Assembly: GCF_014698145.1 (NCBI RefSeq)
Contig: NZ_JACJSM010000019.1
Coordinates: forward strand, 43,999 to 107,998
From: Oscillatoria sp. FACHB-1406
Lineage (GTDB): Bacteria > Cyanobacteriota > Cyanobacteriia > Cyanobacteriales > Spirulinaceae
DNA: 64,000 bases
Reading direction: 5' to 3'
The notes under the pieces are model-generated. The model worked only from the letters and a program-made list of their open reading frames with translations, searched no databases and was not told the origin of the DNA. Shown here one piece after another: positions 43,644 to 51,066 of the stretch; within the stretch, counting starts at the first letter, position 1; each line of letters begins with the position of its first letter. The position numbers were made by a program, and so were the translations under genes.

Positions 43644-43919
43644 ATGCAAATCACACTCAATCTCCCTGATGAATTGATTCAACATTTCAATCGAGATCGG
43701 CTCGATCGTGAGGTTCTAGAAGCTCTGGTAGTGCAAGCTTACCAAACCGAAAAAATTACCAGTGCTGAGGTTGGACACATTCTCGGTTTACCCTCTCGTT
43801 GGGGAGTGGATGCTTTTTTGAAGCAACACGGTGCTGATTTACATTACGATAAGGCTGATTTAGAGAGCGATCGCGAAACTCTCCGCCAACTCCGCGTAAA
43901 GCATCCCAGTAATACCTGA
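43644..43919 (+). CDS. UPF0175 family antitoxin-like protein
   Basis: 91 residues. UPF0175 features: N-terminal beta strand MQITLNLPDEL, then LDREVLEALVVQAYQTEKITSAEVGHILGLPSRWGVDAFLKQHGADLHY with a helix-turn-helix-like SAEVGHILGLPS, and a C-terminal acidic helix. The family usually partners DUF3368 PIN toxins as DNA-binding antitoxin and autorepressor. Its TGA stop overlaps the next ATG (TGATG), so the two are translationally coupled. An AAGGAG-type ribosome site precedes the ATG. Confidence 0.88.
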   Translation: MQITLNLPDELIQHFNRDRLDREVLEALVVQAYQTEKITSAEVGHILGLPSRWGVDAFLKQHGADLHYDKADLESDRETLRQLRVKHPSNT

Positions 43920-44797
43920 TGATTGTCGTTTCTGATACTTCACCTATCAACTACCTGTTGTTAATTGACCGGATTGACCTATTACCTCAATTGTTTCAGC
44001 AAATCATCATTCCCGATGTGGTTCGAGATGAAATGCTGGCTCCTTTGGCCCCACCTGTACTTCAGCAATGGATTACTAATCCTCCTCCTTGGCTCATCGT
44101 TCAGCCTGTATCGGGAGTTGATGCAACTCTGAGTCTCCTCGATCCAGGAGAACAAGCTGCTATCACGCTTGCCCAAACCTTACCCGCAGACTTACTAATT
44201 ATTGACGAACGATTAGGAAGACGGATAGCGCGCGAGCGAAAAATTGCCGTTATTGGTACTATTGGAATTTTGGATGATGCTGCACGTCAGGGTTTTATCG
44301 AGCTTTCAGTCGCTCTCGATCGACTGCAACAAACGAACTTCCGCATATCTCGTCGTATCGTTCAAGATTTGCTAAAGAATAATGACATTCAAAGAGTATC
44401 TTCATATGTTCAGAAGGCAAAGGCGAGTTTGGAAGCTGCACAATTACTAACTGAAAAACAGGAAATACTAGCTCAGAAATTAACTCAAGCCCTCAGTCAA
44501 AGATTTCCAGATATAGCTAGTTTGTTTAGAACCGAAAATTTTATTTTAGATATTAAATCCTACATAACAATATTATCTTATTGCCTTGTTTGTGGAAACA
44601 CCGACCCCGCTGATTCTTTGTTTATGAATGTGAATGAAGTTAAGCAGTATTGTTCATCGTTTAATATTTATTTTGATGAATATATTGACGCAGTTAAGTT
44701 TATTTTAAGTTATATCAAATTAAATCATGGCTTATCTGGTCAAGCGGCTGAGGAGACGAATAACTATATCGAGCGTATTATGAATGCACTGCCTTAA
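43919..44797 (+). CDS. DUF3368 PIN toxin fused to a phycocyanin-alpha-like domain
   Basis: 292 residues, about twice the usual DUF3368 length. Residues 1-152 are a PIN-fold toxin (VVSDTSPINYLLLIDRIDLL with Asp6; IPDVVRDEML; DPGEQAAITLAQ; LLIIDERLGRR). Residues 153-292 match the phycocyanin alpha chain in order: IQ then KASLEAAQLLT, QRFP, DIKSYITILSYCLVCGNTDP, MNVNEVKQY and IKLNHGLSGQAAEETNNYIE-x4-ALP (CpcA: DIGYYLR-x-VTYCLVAGGTGP, IKANHGLSGDA, NALS). The bilin-binding cysteine and its loop are gone and the first globin helices are absent. DNA from about 44375 on is AT-rich and HIP1-free. The frame is continuous. The fusion is my inference; no such protein is known to me. Confidence 0.85.
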   Translation: MIVVSDTSPINYLLLIDRIDLLPQLFQQIIIPDVVRDEMLAPLAPPVLQQWITNPPPWLIVQPVSGVDATLSLLDPGEQAAITLAQTLPADLLIIDERLGRRIARERKIAVIGTIGILDDAARQGFIELSVALDRLQQTNFRISRRIVQDLLKNNDIQRVSSYVQKAKASLEAAQLLTEKQEILAQKLTQALSQRFPDIASLFRTENFILDIKSYITILSYCLVCGNTDPADSLFMNVNEVKQYCSSFNIYFDEYIDAVKFILSYIKLNHGLSGQAAEETNNYIERIMNALP

Positions 44798-44819
44798 ATA
44801 AGTTCTTTATAGCGGCGTA

Positions 44820-44886
44820 CATCCCCTCCATTCTCCCTCACCTTATCCCAGAAATCGCGTCCTTCGTCATCGCCGCGATCGCCCCC
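44820..44886 (-). repeat. chlD 3'-end copy D
   Basis: Minus strand reads [18 protein letters not shown] (chl[15 protein letters not shown]) preceded by the chlD-like flank CCCTCCATTCTCCCTCACC. It is truncated at the 5' side of the chlD sense at about 44884, only bases before the ParE stop codon. It lies between the fusion-toxin gene and the ParDE module. Confidence 0.78.
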
Positions 44887-44887
44887 T

Positions 44888-45208
44888 TTACTCTTCTTTC
44901 CCAAAAATACTCTTTATATCTTGACGAGCATACAAAATTCGTGCCACTTCAATCTCCTTCTCGCGAGCGAAGTAAAAAATCAGATAATTCTTAAACCCTT
45001 TTACTGCCCATCTTCGCAGTCCTTGCAAGCGTAAGTTTTTAACAGGATAAAGGCTGCCAATACCCGGAGTTCTCACAATCTGTGCCAAGGTTGAACGAGT
45101 TGAATCGAAAAAGAGTAATGCAGCTTGACGGTTGTGCTGTGAGAGATAATAAAAATGTTCGTCCAAATCCTGACTCGCACGCGGTCTCAGAACAATTCTT
45201 TGGGTCAT
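44888..45208 (-). CDS. parE: RelE/ParE family toxin
   Basis: 106 residues. The ParE/RelE fold is clear: IVLRPRASQDLDEHFYYLSQHN at the N-terminus, LLFFDSTRSTLAQIVRTPGIGSLY in the middle and GFKNYLIFYFAREKEIEVARILYARQDI at the end. This end with the conserved arginine pair is typical of ParE-type gyrase poisons. It is downstream of the matching ParD-type antitoxin gene with an 11-nt gap, the usual order. It lies between chlD copies D and B. Confidence 0.85.
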   Translation of the reverse strand: MTQRIVLRPRASQDLDEHFYYLSQHNRQAALLFFDSTRSTLAQIVRTPGIGSLYPVKNLRLQGLRRWAVKGFKNYLIFYFAREKEIEVARILYARQDIKSIFGKEE

Positions 45209-45219
45209 ATCAGCAGCCC

Positions 45220-45459
45220 TTAAAGTTGTTCGAGCAGTTCAATTCGCTTCCGCTCCCACCATTCGTCATTCGCTTCAATAGGTTCGCCACTGTCGAGACC
45301 TTCAAGGAGCAAAGATTCAATCTGCTCTTGTCGAGCAATTCGCTCTTTTTCTCGCAAAATTAATTGATAAATATATTCACTGACTGAATTGAGACCTGCA
45401 ACCGAAGTTTGTTCTTCAATGAAGGCTTGAATCTGTTCGGGGAGAGAAATATTTAGCAT
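45220..45459 (-). CDS. parD: ParD-type antitoxin
   Basis: 79 residues. The N-terminal ribbon-helix-helix reads MLNISLPEQIQAFIEEQTSVAGLNSVSEYIYQLILREKER, and the acidic C-terminus (EWWERKRIELLEQL) is expected to wrap around the toxin. It is the first gene of a minus-strand pair with ParE and probably represses its own promoter in the spacer upstream (45460-45696). Confidence 0.85.
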   Translation of the reverse strand: MLNISLPEQIQAFIEEQTSVAGLNSVSEYIYQLILREKERIARQEQIESLLLEGLDSGEPIEANDEWWERKRIELLEQL

Positions 45460-45696
45460 CGGTGACTAATCCTCGTTTACAATCTCCTCCTTTAGGATAG
45501 CGAAATTTTATCAACCTGTACTCCTTCCCCTCAAATTCTCTATCGTTTTCGCACCTCCGCCAACGAGACTTGTGTCGGCGATCGCGATCTCTGAGCTAAA
45601 AGAGGCATTTAGAATTCTGTCAGTTTGTTATCATTGTTATCAAAATTTTGCAGAGCCTTGCCAGCAATTATAAAATAATGGATAAAGGAGGACACA

Positions 45697-45924
45697 ATGA
45701 GCACATCTATCATTGACCAAGTGATTGAGCAATTAAGAGCCATGCCGCAGCCATTGCAACGGCAGGTTCTCAAATTTGCACGTACTTTGTTTAGCGGTCA
45801 AATTCAAGGCGTTCCCGGTCAACAACTCTTACAATTCGCAGGGGCAATTCCACGTGAGGATCTGCAAATGATGCAAGAAGCGATTGAGCAAGACTGCGAA
45901 AGGATTGACCTGAATGAGTGGTAG
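45697..45924 (+). CDS. vapB: VapB-type antitoxin (DUF2281-like)
   Basis: 75 residues: SIIDQVIEQLRAMPQPLQRQVLKFARTLFSG is the N-terminal DUF2281-like helix pair found in many cyanobacterial VapB antitoxins, then a Gly/Gln linker and an acidic DLQMMQEAIEQDCERIDLNEW tail that should bind the toxin. An AAGGAGG ribosome site precedes the ATG. The gene overlaps the downstream VapC start by 11 nt, so translation is coupled. Confidence 0.83.
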   Translation: MSTSIIDQVIEQLRAMPQPLQRQVLKFARTLFSGQIQGVPGQQLLQFAGAIPREDLQMMQEAIEQDCERIDLNEW

Positions 45925-46303
45925 GTATTTACTAGATACCAATATCATCATTGCGCTGTTTGCCATTGACACATCAGTTATGCACAATCTTGCTCGAGCG
46001 AATGAAGTGTTTATTCCTAGTATTGCACTAGGGGAATTACATTACGGTGCTAGGAAGTCAGGGCGGTTGCAAGAGAACTTAGAACGAATTGAGGAACTGG
46101 TCACAAACAGCACAATTATTGAGTGTGATGCAGAAACAGCACGTCAATATGGTGATGTTAAGAATAGGTTGAGGCTAAAAGGTCGCCCATTGCCTGAAAA
46201 TGATGTGTGGATTGCCGCGTTAGCATTACAGTATGGTTTGACGTTAGTGACACGCGATGCCCATTTTCAAGAGGTGGAAAATCTGCAAACAGTAGCGTGG
46301 TAG
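45914..46303 (+). CDS. vapC: VapC family PIN ribonuclease toxin
   Basis: 129 residues, standard VapC length. PIN active-site acids: YLLDTNIIIAL (Asp), SIALGELHYGARKSGR (Glu), PENDVWIAALALQYGLTLVTRDAHF (Asp and the last Asp). It is intact and paired with the VapB gene. VapC toxins cleave tRNA or rRNA; the target here is unknown. Just past its stop lies the end of a broken DUF5615 gene on the opposite strand. Confidence 0.9.
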   Translation: MSGRYLLDTNIIIALFAIDTSVMHNLARANEVFIPSIALGELHYGARKSGRLQENLERIEELVTNSTIIECDAETARQYGDVKNRLRLKGRPLPENDVWIAALALQYGLTLVTRDAHFQEVENLQTVAW

Positions 46304-46337
46304 GCTATTGCCAGCCACCTAACACTGGGGTTAGACG

Positions 46338-46561
46338 GGGTTTGCAAGACAATTACTGCAATTTTGAATTTTATCAAATTCTGCTCGAAGGACAAGTTAC
46401 GATTCGACCGTAATAAAAAAATTGAACTCTGCCGCTGCCAAAGTAAGAAGCTTACCATTCTTTATACCTGCCCATCCCATCTGAGGAGTAGTTTTGACTT
46501 CATGACCAACTAACTCTCTTGCTAACCTGCGGTCAATACATTCATCTAATAAAAGTTTCAT
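46338..46561 (-). pseudogene. DUF5615 PIN-like toxin, frameshifted and truncated
   Basis: Starting at 46561 the minus strand reads MKLLLDECIDRRLARELVGH, then KTTPQMGWAGIKNGKLLTLA and EFNFFITVES-stop, the DUF5615 N-terminal half. One base later in another frame comes RNLSFEQNLIKFKIAVIVLQT, the family's next block (typical order ...FITVDRNLSFQQNL...). A single-base insertion near 46408-46412 explains the break, and the C-terminus is cut. The start overlaps the DUF433 stop (ATGA), the normal arrangement. The toxin is therefore dead beside an intact antitoxin. Confidence 0.83.
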
Positions 46562-46779
46562 TTATGCCGCCAAAGTATAAGCTGCTGGCTAGCTTCTTCT
46601 AATAAAATAATGACTTGTTCCTTCGTTACAGTGGGAAAGCCCTCTAAAAAATCATTAATTGAATCTCCTGCTTTTAAATAATCGATTAGGGTTTGGATGG
46701 GAACTCTAGTCTCTATAAAAACTGGAGTACCGCCCATAATGTCGGGGGAAATACTAATAATTGATGCGTTTCCGTGCAT
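46558..46779 (-). CDS. DUF433 family antitoxin-like protein
   Basis: 73 residues: ISISPDIMGGTPVFIETRVPIQTLIDYLKAGDSINDFLEGFPTVTKEQVIILLEEA, the DUF433 winged helix-type signature (GGTPVFIETRVPI). DUF433 is usually the antitoxin of DUF5615. Its stop overlaps the start of the broken partner gene by the ATGA motif. The remnant antitoxin may still repress its own promoter. Confidence 0.88.
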   Translation of the reverse strand: MHGNASIISISPDIMGGTPVFIETRVPIQTLIDYLKAGDSINDFLEGFPTVTKEQVIILLEEASQQLILWRHK

Positions 46780-46868
46780 AATAGCTAGACCTCTATATTA
46801 ACTGCTAATAGTCTATCAAGTTTAAGCTGTCGATGCTATCGAGAGATACATCCCTAAAGCAGTTTTAA

Positions 46869-46966
46869 CAGAGCGCACCTTTTACCTCATCCCCGAAATC
46901 GCATCCTTCGTCATCGCAGCACACTGTCCGTCGCCTTCGGTAAATGATAATACTTCCCGCCCGCCT
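46869..46966 (-). pseudogene. chlD 3'-end copy B (best preserved)
   Basis: From ACCTCATCCCCGAAATCGCA through CCTTCGTCATCGCAGC and GTCCGTCGCCTTCGG to AAATGATAATACTTCCCGCC it follows real chlD over about 85 nt with only a few substitutions and one 4-nt deletion, which breaks the frame after [11 protein letters not shown]. It is not expressed as protein, so it is a pure fragment. It separates the DUF433 module from the DUF2442 module. Confidence 0.85.
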
Positions 46967-46980
46967 ATCTAGCGCACGCT

Positions 46981-47244
46981 TTACCTGTTTCTGTTAGGTG
47001 CAGGTGCGCCGCGCAACATTCCTTCGGTGCTAATATCTTCATCAATTGCTTCCCCATGAAGACCGTAACCCCCACCGCAAATTTCCCATTGGTTGCGCTG
47101 TTCGGGCGTAGCATTTAACAGTCTCGGATACCAAACGAGCGGAAAGGTAATGGTTCGTCCGTCCATCAATTCGACGCTAATCGTATCTTCTGTGAAATTG
47201 ACGTTCTTGACTCTTTCCGAGGCTCGAATCGCCAAAATACCCAT
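46981..47244 (-). CDS. DUF2442 domain protein
   Basis: 87 residues: RASERVKNVNFTEDTISVELMDGRTITFPLVWYPRLLNATPEQRNQWEICGGGYGLHGEAIDEDIS. This is the DUF2442 signature, with GRTITFPLVWYPRL and the GxGIHWPxLDEDIS-like block altered to GGGYGLHGEAIDEDIS. DUF2442 proteins are often paired with DUF4160 proteins in TA-like loci. A possible DUF4160 remnant lies just upstream. The start codon is uncertain. Confidence 0.83.
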   Translation of the reverse strand: MGILAIRASERVKNVNFTEDTISVELMDGRTITFPLVWYPRLLNATPEQRNQWEICGGGYGLHGEAIDEDISTEGMLRGAPAPNRNR

Positions 47245-47359
47245 ACCATGCGTCCAATAAAGTTTGTTGATGTTCTTGAACGCGGCGATACGTTGGGTTC
47301 GTGACTCTAGAAATACTGCTTTGAGTTGGTTTCTTATACCAATCTTGAAGTTCGCTCAA
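47177..47359 (-). pseudogene. Possible remnant of a DUF4160-type partner
   Basis: A 60-codon frame overlapping the start of the DUF2442 gene. Its RRVQEHQQTLLDAW segment is like the end of DUF4160 proteins, which usually sit before DUF2442. The N-terminal half has no match I recognise. It may equally be leader sequence. Low confidence. Confidence 0.3.
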
Positions 47360-47361
47360 AA

Positions 47362-47761
47362 CTAGGAACTAGCTGCCCAGAGTAAAGAGACTTCATATTG
47401 GTTAAATGTTGCATCTGCACTCACAAGTGTCATGTCTTCTATCTGAGCTTGTGCAATCAACATTCTGTCAAAAGGATCGCGATGATGTAAAGGCAGTGCT
47501 GCTACCCGCAAAGCATGAGCAGTCGTTATTTCCAAAGATCTAGCTCCTAGTTGAGCCATACGAGTAGAAACATAATCAATCTATCTGCTCTGGTAATGGC
47601 AATTTACCTATTGAAACCTTAATTCCCATCTCCTAAATACTGGCAACTGACAACCATAGTTCATTAGTTTCATCTGCAATTTGTTCGATGATGTTCCCAT
47701 TCAATTTTTCGGGTTGAGAAAACCACCATAACCAACATTGAGTATCTAATAAAAGCTTCAC
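47362..47761 (-). pseudogene. VapC (PIN) toxin gene, disrupted by amber codon and frameshift
   Basis: From a GTG at 47761 that overlaps the antitoxin stop (GTGA), the minus strand reads MKLLLDTQCWLWWFSQPEKL, later NELWLSVASI, then a TAG where the family has Trp (VASVWEMGIKVSIGKL). Next come EMGIKVSIGKLPLPEQID and a 4-nt duplication (GATTGATT) shifting the frame, and finally MAQLGARSLEITTAHALRVA and PLHHRDPFDRMLIAQAQIED, the intact C-terminal half (47362-47559). Both lesions are visible in the DNA, so the toxin is dead. Confidence 0.87.
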
Positions 47762-48003
47762 TCTACGCCACCCTCAAATGCAATTAAAATATCTTCTGGC
47801 AGAGGAGCATTAAAATCGTCTGGCACAACCAATTTTCCCCGATCCTGACCTAAGCTAGACCGACGATCTAAAGATATCCGAAACGGAACAAGCTTAGCAA
47901 CTGGAATGCCTCGGTTTGAAATGATAATTTCTTCTCCAAGCTCCACACGGGATAGCAGCCGAGAGAGGTCTGTCTCTGCCTGATGAATATTGACAGTTTC
48001 CAT
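47758..48003 (-). CDS. Phd/YefM-type antitoxin
   Basis: 81 residues from ATG 48003 (METVNIHQAETDLSRLLSRVELGEEIIISNRGIPVAKLVPF), the classical Phd/YefM N-terminal DNA-binding and dimerisation fold, then a C-terminal toxin-binding tail. It is intact while its VapC partner is broken. The frame extends 7 codons upstream (MNLVFKI) but the family starts at METVNIH. It is the last module gene before chlD. Confidence 0.87.
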   Translation of the reverse strand: METVNIHQAETDLSRLLSRVELGEEIIISNRGIPVAKLVPFRISLDRRSSLGQDRGKLVVPDDFNAPLPEDILIAFEGGVE

Positions 48004-48208
48004 AATTTTAAAGACTAAGTTCATGAACTAAGTTTAGTCTGAATTATAGTGATTCTGCCAGGTCAGATTGGGTATAAACTCCAGAGCGACTTGCGGCAAC
48101 GCGGCATCATAAAGCGCTGGAGCGGACGGTTGAGAGAGACTGTGGTGATGCCGAAGTCATTTGATGCCGCTCAACTTAGCCGTTAGCGATCGCACCCCCC
48201 TTTTACCC

Positions 48209-50197
48209 CTACCTCATCCCCGAAATCGCGTCCTTCGTCATCGCAGCAATAGCCCTGTCCGTCGCCTTCGGCAAATGATAATACTTCCCGCCTGCCTTCT
48301 GCGCCAACTCCTTAGCAAACCCCGTCGAAACGAACTTATTCTCCGTGTCAATCACCAATAACTGACAGCCCGTTACCCGAATCCGTCCGGCAATTTCCAG
48401 CAATTCCGCCTTAATATCCGGCTTTTCCCCTTCCGGAATCGGTTCGCCGAGCGATCGCGCCAAGGGTATATTACCCCGTCCGTCGGTAATCGCAACGATA
48501 ACCACCTGCCCGATATCCCCGGACATCTTTGCATTCATCCCGACATGAACCGCTTGCGTCAATCCGTGCGCTAAGGGCGAACCGCCGCCGCAGGGTAACT
48601 TCTCCAAGCGTCCCTTCGCCAGCGTAATCGATCGCGTCGGTGGCAGCAAAACATCCGCTCGTTCGCCCCGAAACGGTATCAACGCCACCTGATCTCGATT
48701 TTCATACGCCTCCGTCAGCAAGCGCATCACCGCACCCTTCGCCGATTGCATCCGGTTCAACGCCATCGAACCCGACGCATCCACCACAAACACGATTAAC
48801 GCCCCCGCTTTGCGCGCTAAGCGTTTCGCCCGCAAGTCGCCCTGTTCTACCACCACCTTACGCCCCGGATGGCGCGCCCGCCGTGCTTTTTGGTAGGGTG
48901 CAGCGGCGCGCAAAGTTGCATCGACAGCGACGCGACGCACTTTACCTTTAGGCAGCATGGGTTTAATATAGCGGCCGCGATCGTCGGAGAAAATCATGCT
49001 GCGCGCGCCCGTTTTGCCCTGTCGTTGCGCCATTTGCGCGAAATACAGCACGCTAGGGTCTAAAATCACCCCTTCTGCGTCGAACACGAACTCTTCGGGA
49101 ATTGCGGGCGGTTCCTGCTGTTCCTGTTCTTCGTCCTCTTTATCCTCTTCCTCCGGTTCGTCGGGTTCTTGTTCCGATTGCTGTTCTTGGGGCGGTGGAG
49201 GCGGCGGGGGCGGCGCTTCTTCGTCTTCTGGCGGCGGGATGAGGGTAGAACGCGGCACGATAACTAATTCTACCGCACGGCGCAGGTCATCGGGGGAAAC
49301 GCGATCGCGCCCTTCCAAAGCTGCTGCAACTTTCGCCACCCGCGCGGCAAACAATTCAGCGCGATGTCCCTGCACCGCACCGCGCACCGCTTCCTGCACT
49401 AAATACAGCATTTGATCCTGCGTCAGTTCGACTTCTTTTAAATACTCCCGCGCCAGGATAATATCGGTTTTGAGATTGTCGAGATCTTCGCCGTACTGTT
49501 CGATGAAGGTTTGGGGCGATCGCGCGTATTCAATCGCTTGGTCAACGACAGACACGCGCTGATCTAGGGATAACACGCCGTCGGCAGAAAGGGCAATGGC
49601 GATGCGATCGAGCAAATGTTCGCGCAATGGCCCTTCTTCAGGATTATAAGTTGCAATAAAGATCGGTTTGCAAGGATGCTCGACGCTCAACCCTTCCCGT
49701 TCGACAATGTTGCGTCCTTCGGTGAGTACGCTGAGGAGTTGGTTGGCGATTTCGTCGTCGAGGAGGTTCAATTCATCGATATATAGCACGCCGCGATGCG
49801 CTTGGGCGAGCAGTCCGGGTTGAAAGACGGGTTCGCCCCGTTTAATCGATTCTTCCACATCAATCGAACCCAGAAGGCGGTCTTCGGTAACGCCGAGGGG
49901 AACTTGCACGAAGGGGGCGGGGATAATTTCAGTGGGAATTGCTTCTAAGTTTTCAGCGAAACCGGCGGCGAGATATTCTTCGGGGGAGTAGTTGTAGGGA
50001 GAACCTTCCACCCGTTCGATGGGGGGGATGAGAGCGTGAACGCCGCGAGCGAGAACGGATTTCGCCGTTCCTCTGCGCCCATAAATCGCAACGCCTCCTA
50101 ATTCCGGATCTGTCGCCGCCAAGAGCAGTGCGAGTTTGATGGCTTCTTGTCCGACGACGGCGGTTAGGGGAAAGGCGAGGGGAGTAGCTGCGGGCAT
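48209..50197 (-). CDS. chlD: Magnesium chelatase ATPase subunit D
   Basis: 662 residues. With ChlI and ChlH it inserts Mg2+ into protoporphyrin IX, the first step of chlorophyll synthesis. An AAA+ domain (1-330; [20 protein letters not shown] is the P-loop region, [18 protein letters not shown] the Walker B region), an acidic/proline linker (about 335-380: [12 protein letters not shown]), and a C-terminal integrin-I domain with MIDAS motif DASGSM, about 470-660. The end [20 protein letters not shown] is the source of the five decayed copies upstream of it in coordinates. The real gene is complete and its 3' end abuts the TA island. Confidence 0.96.
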   Translation of the reverse strand: MPAATPLAFPLTAVVGQEAIKLALLLAATDPELGGVAIYGRRGTAKSVLARGVHALIPPIERVEGSPYNYSPEEYLAAGFAENLEAIPTEIIPAPFVQVPLGVTEDRLLGSIDVEESIKRGEPVFQPGLLAQAHRGVLYIDELNLLDDEIANQLLSVLTEGRNIVEREGLSVEHPCKPIFIATYNPEEGPLREHLLDRIAIALSADGVLSLDQRVSVVDQAIEYARSPQTFIEQYGEDLDNLKTDIILAREYLKEVELTQDQMLYLVQEAVRGAVQGHRAELFAARVAKVAAALEGRDRVSPDDLRRAVELVIVPRSTLIPPPEDEEAPPPPPPPPQEQQSEQEPDEPEEEDKEDEEQEQQEPPAIPEEFVFDAEGVILDPSVLYFAQMAQRQGKTGARSMIFSDDRGRYIKPMLPKGKVRRVAVDATLRAAAPYQKARRARHPGRKVVVEQGDLRAKRLARKAGALIVFVVDASGSMALNRMQSAKGAVMRLLTEAYENRDQVALIPFRGERADVLLPPTRSITLAKGRLEKLPCGGGSPLAHGLTQAVHVGMNAKMSGDIGQVVIVAITDGRGNIPLARSLGEPIPEGEKPDIKAELLEIAGRIRVTGCQLLVIDTENKFVSTGFAKELAQKAGGKYYHLPKATDRAIAAMTKDAISGMR

Positions 50198-50374
50198 GGT
50201 TTGAGGAATAGCAAGTCAATTCGCTATTTTACCGCATGGGGGCTTGTTTGCTGGCTGAGCGACGAGGGAGCCGAATGATTACAATGGTGAGCGCGCAACA
50301 ATCCAGTTTAATTCCACAATCAAAAAATGTCGATCGCCAAAGATACAAGTTCTAAACTTCCTGATAATTCCAAT

Positions 50375-50452
50375 AATTTTACGAGTTCCTCGGACGATGG
50401 GTTTTCCATGTAGAATTTCATCATCCCGGACAACATAAAGATATTCTGTCAC
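50375..50452 (-). pseudogene. DUF433 antitoxin N-terminal remnant
   Basis: Reading the minus strand from a GTG at 50452 gives MTEYLYVVRDDEILHGKPIV then RGTRK, the start of DUF433 (typical: ...DEILHGEPIIKGTR...). After GTR the homology ends. It lies in the 296-nt gap between chlD and the next gene, which holds nothing else recognisable. TA debris is thus present on both sides of chlD. Confidence 0.65.
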
Positions 50453-50493
50453 TTGAACTATGCTGACTTCTCACTTTCTTTAATACTCTGAGT

Positions 50494-51066
50494 TTATGCC
50501 CGTTTTGCTAATATTTCCAACCATTCTAAAAAAGAAGCTGCCAGACGGTAGCACCCTCCAAATTCAACGCCGTTGAGCCAAGGATGGCTGTCGTGTCCGT
50601 CGAAGACTGTCCCATAATAACGATGAGCGCGATCGCAACAAAGTAAATATTCGTGCTTATCTGAATACCTGCCAATCCCCAACCAAAATCCCGAATCGAG
50701 AACGGGTTCTTCTTCTTCCAGCGCTCCCAAAACCAGTAGCTCGAAGTCTGCAACCGTCGTCTTGGCAACGCCTTCGGCATCGAACAACCACCGTTCTAAA
50801 CCGTAGGGCCAATGCCACCCGCCTCCGATCGCTTGCATAAACAACGCATAATCCTCCGGTACGGCAAAGCGCGCTTCAATGTGAGTGGTTCCGTAGTGGG
50901 CTGCAAATCGTTCGCGGAGCGACAGGATGCAGACAGACCAAGCTGTTTGTAAGTCAGCCGGTTTGACCGATGAGGAGGTACGAACTAAGGATTTATTGTC
51001 TGCTGCATACCGCTTGACGACCTCGTTCCAACTTTGATAGATTTGTCTCTCCAGATTTTCTGACAT
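50494..51066 (-). CDS. Unrecognised soluble protein, possibly SUKH-like
   Basis: 190 residues. RFAVPEDYALFMQAIGGGWHWPYGLERWLFDAEGVAKTT resembles the start of SMI1/KNR4 (SUKH) proteins, a superfamily rich in immunity proteins against nuclease toxins. The remainder, PVLDSGFWLGIGRYSDKHEYLLCCDRAHRYYGTVFDGHDSHPWLNGVEFGGCYRLAASFLEWLE, also fits the SUKH pattern of a late conserved strand-helix. The match is weak. There is no signal peptide. It lies near TA debris, but no polymorphic toxin is visible. Confidence 0.5.
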   Translation of the reverse strand: MSENLERQIYQSWNEVVKRYAADNKSLVRTSSSVKPADLQTAWSVCILSLRERFAAHYGTTHIEARFAVPEDYALFMQAIGGGWHWPYGLERWLFDAEGVAKTTVADFELLVLGALEEEEPVLDSGFWLGIGRYSDKHEYLLCCDRAHRYYGTVFDGHDSHPWLNGVEFGGCYRLAASFLEWLEILAKRA

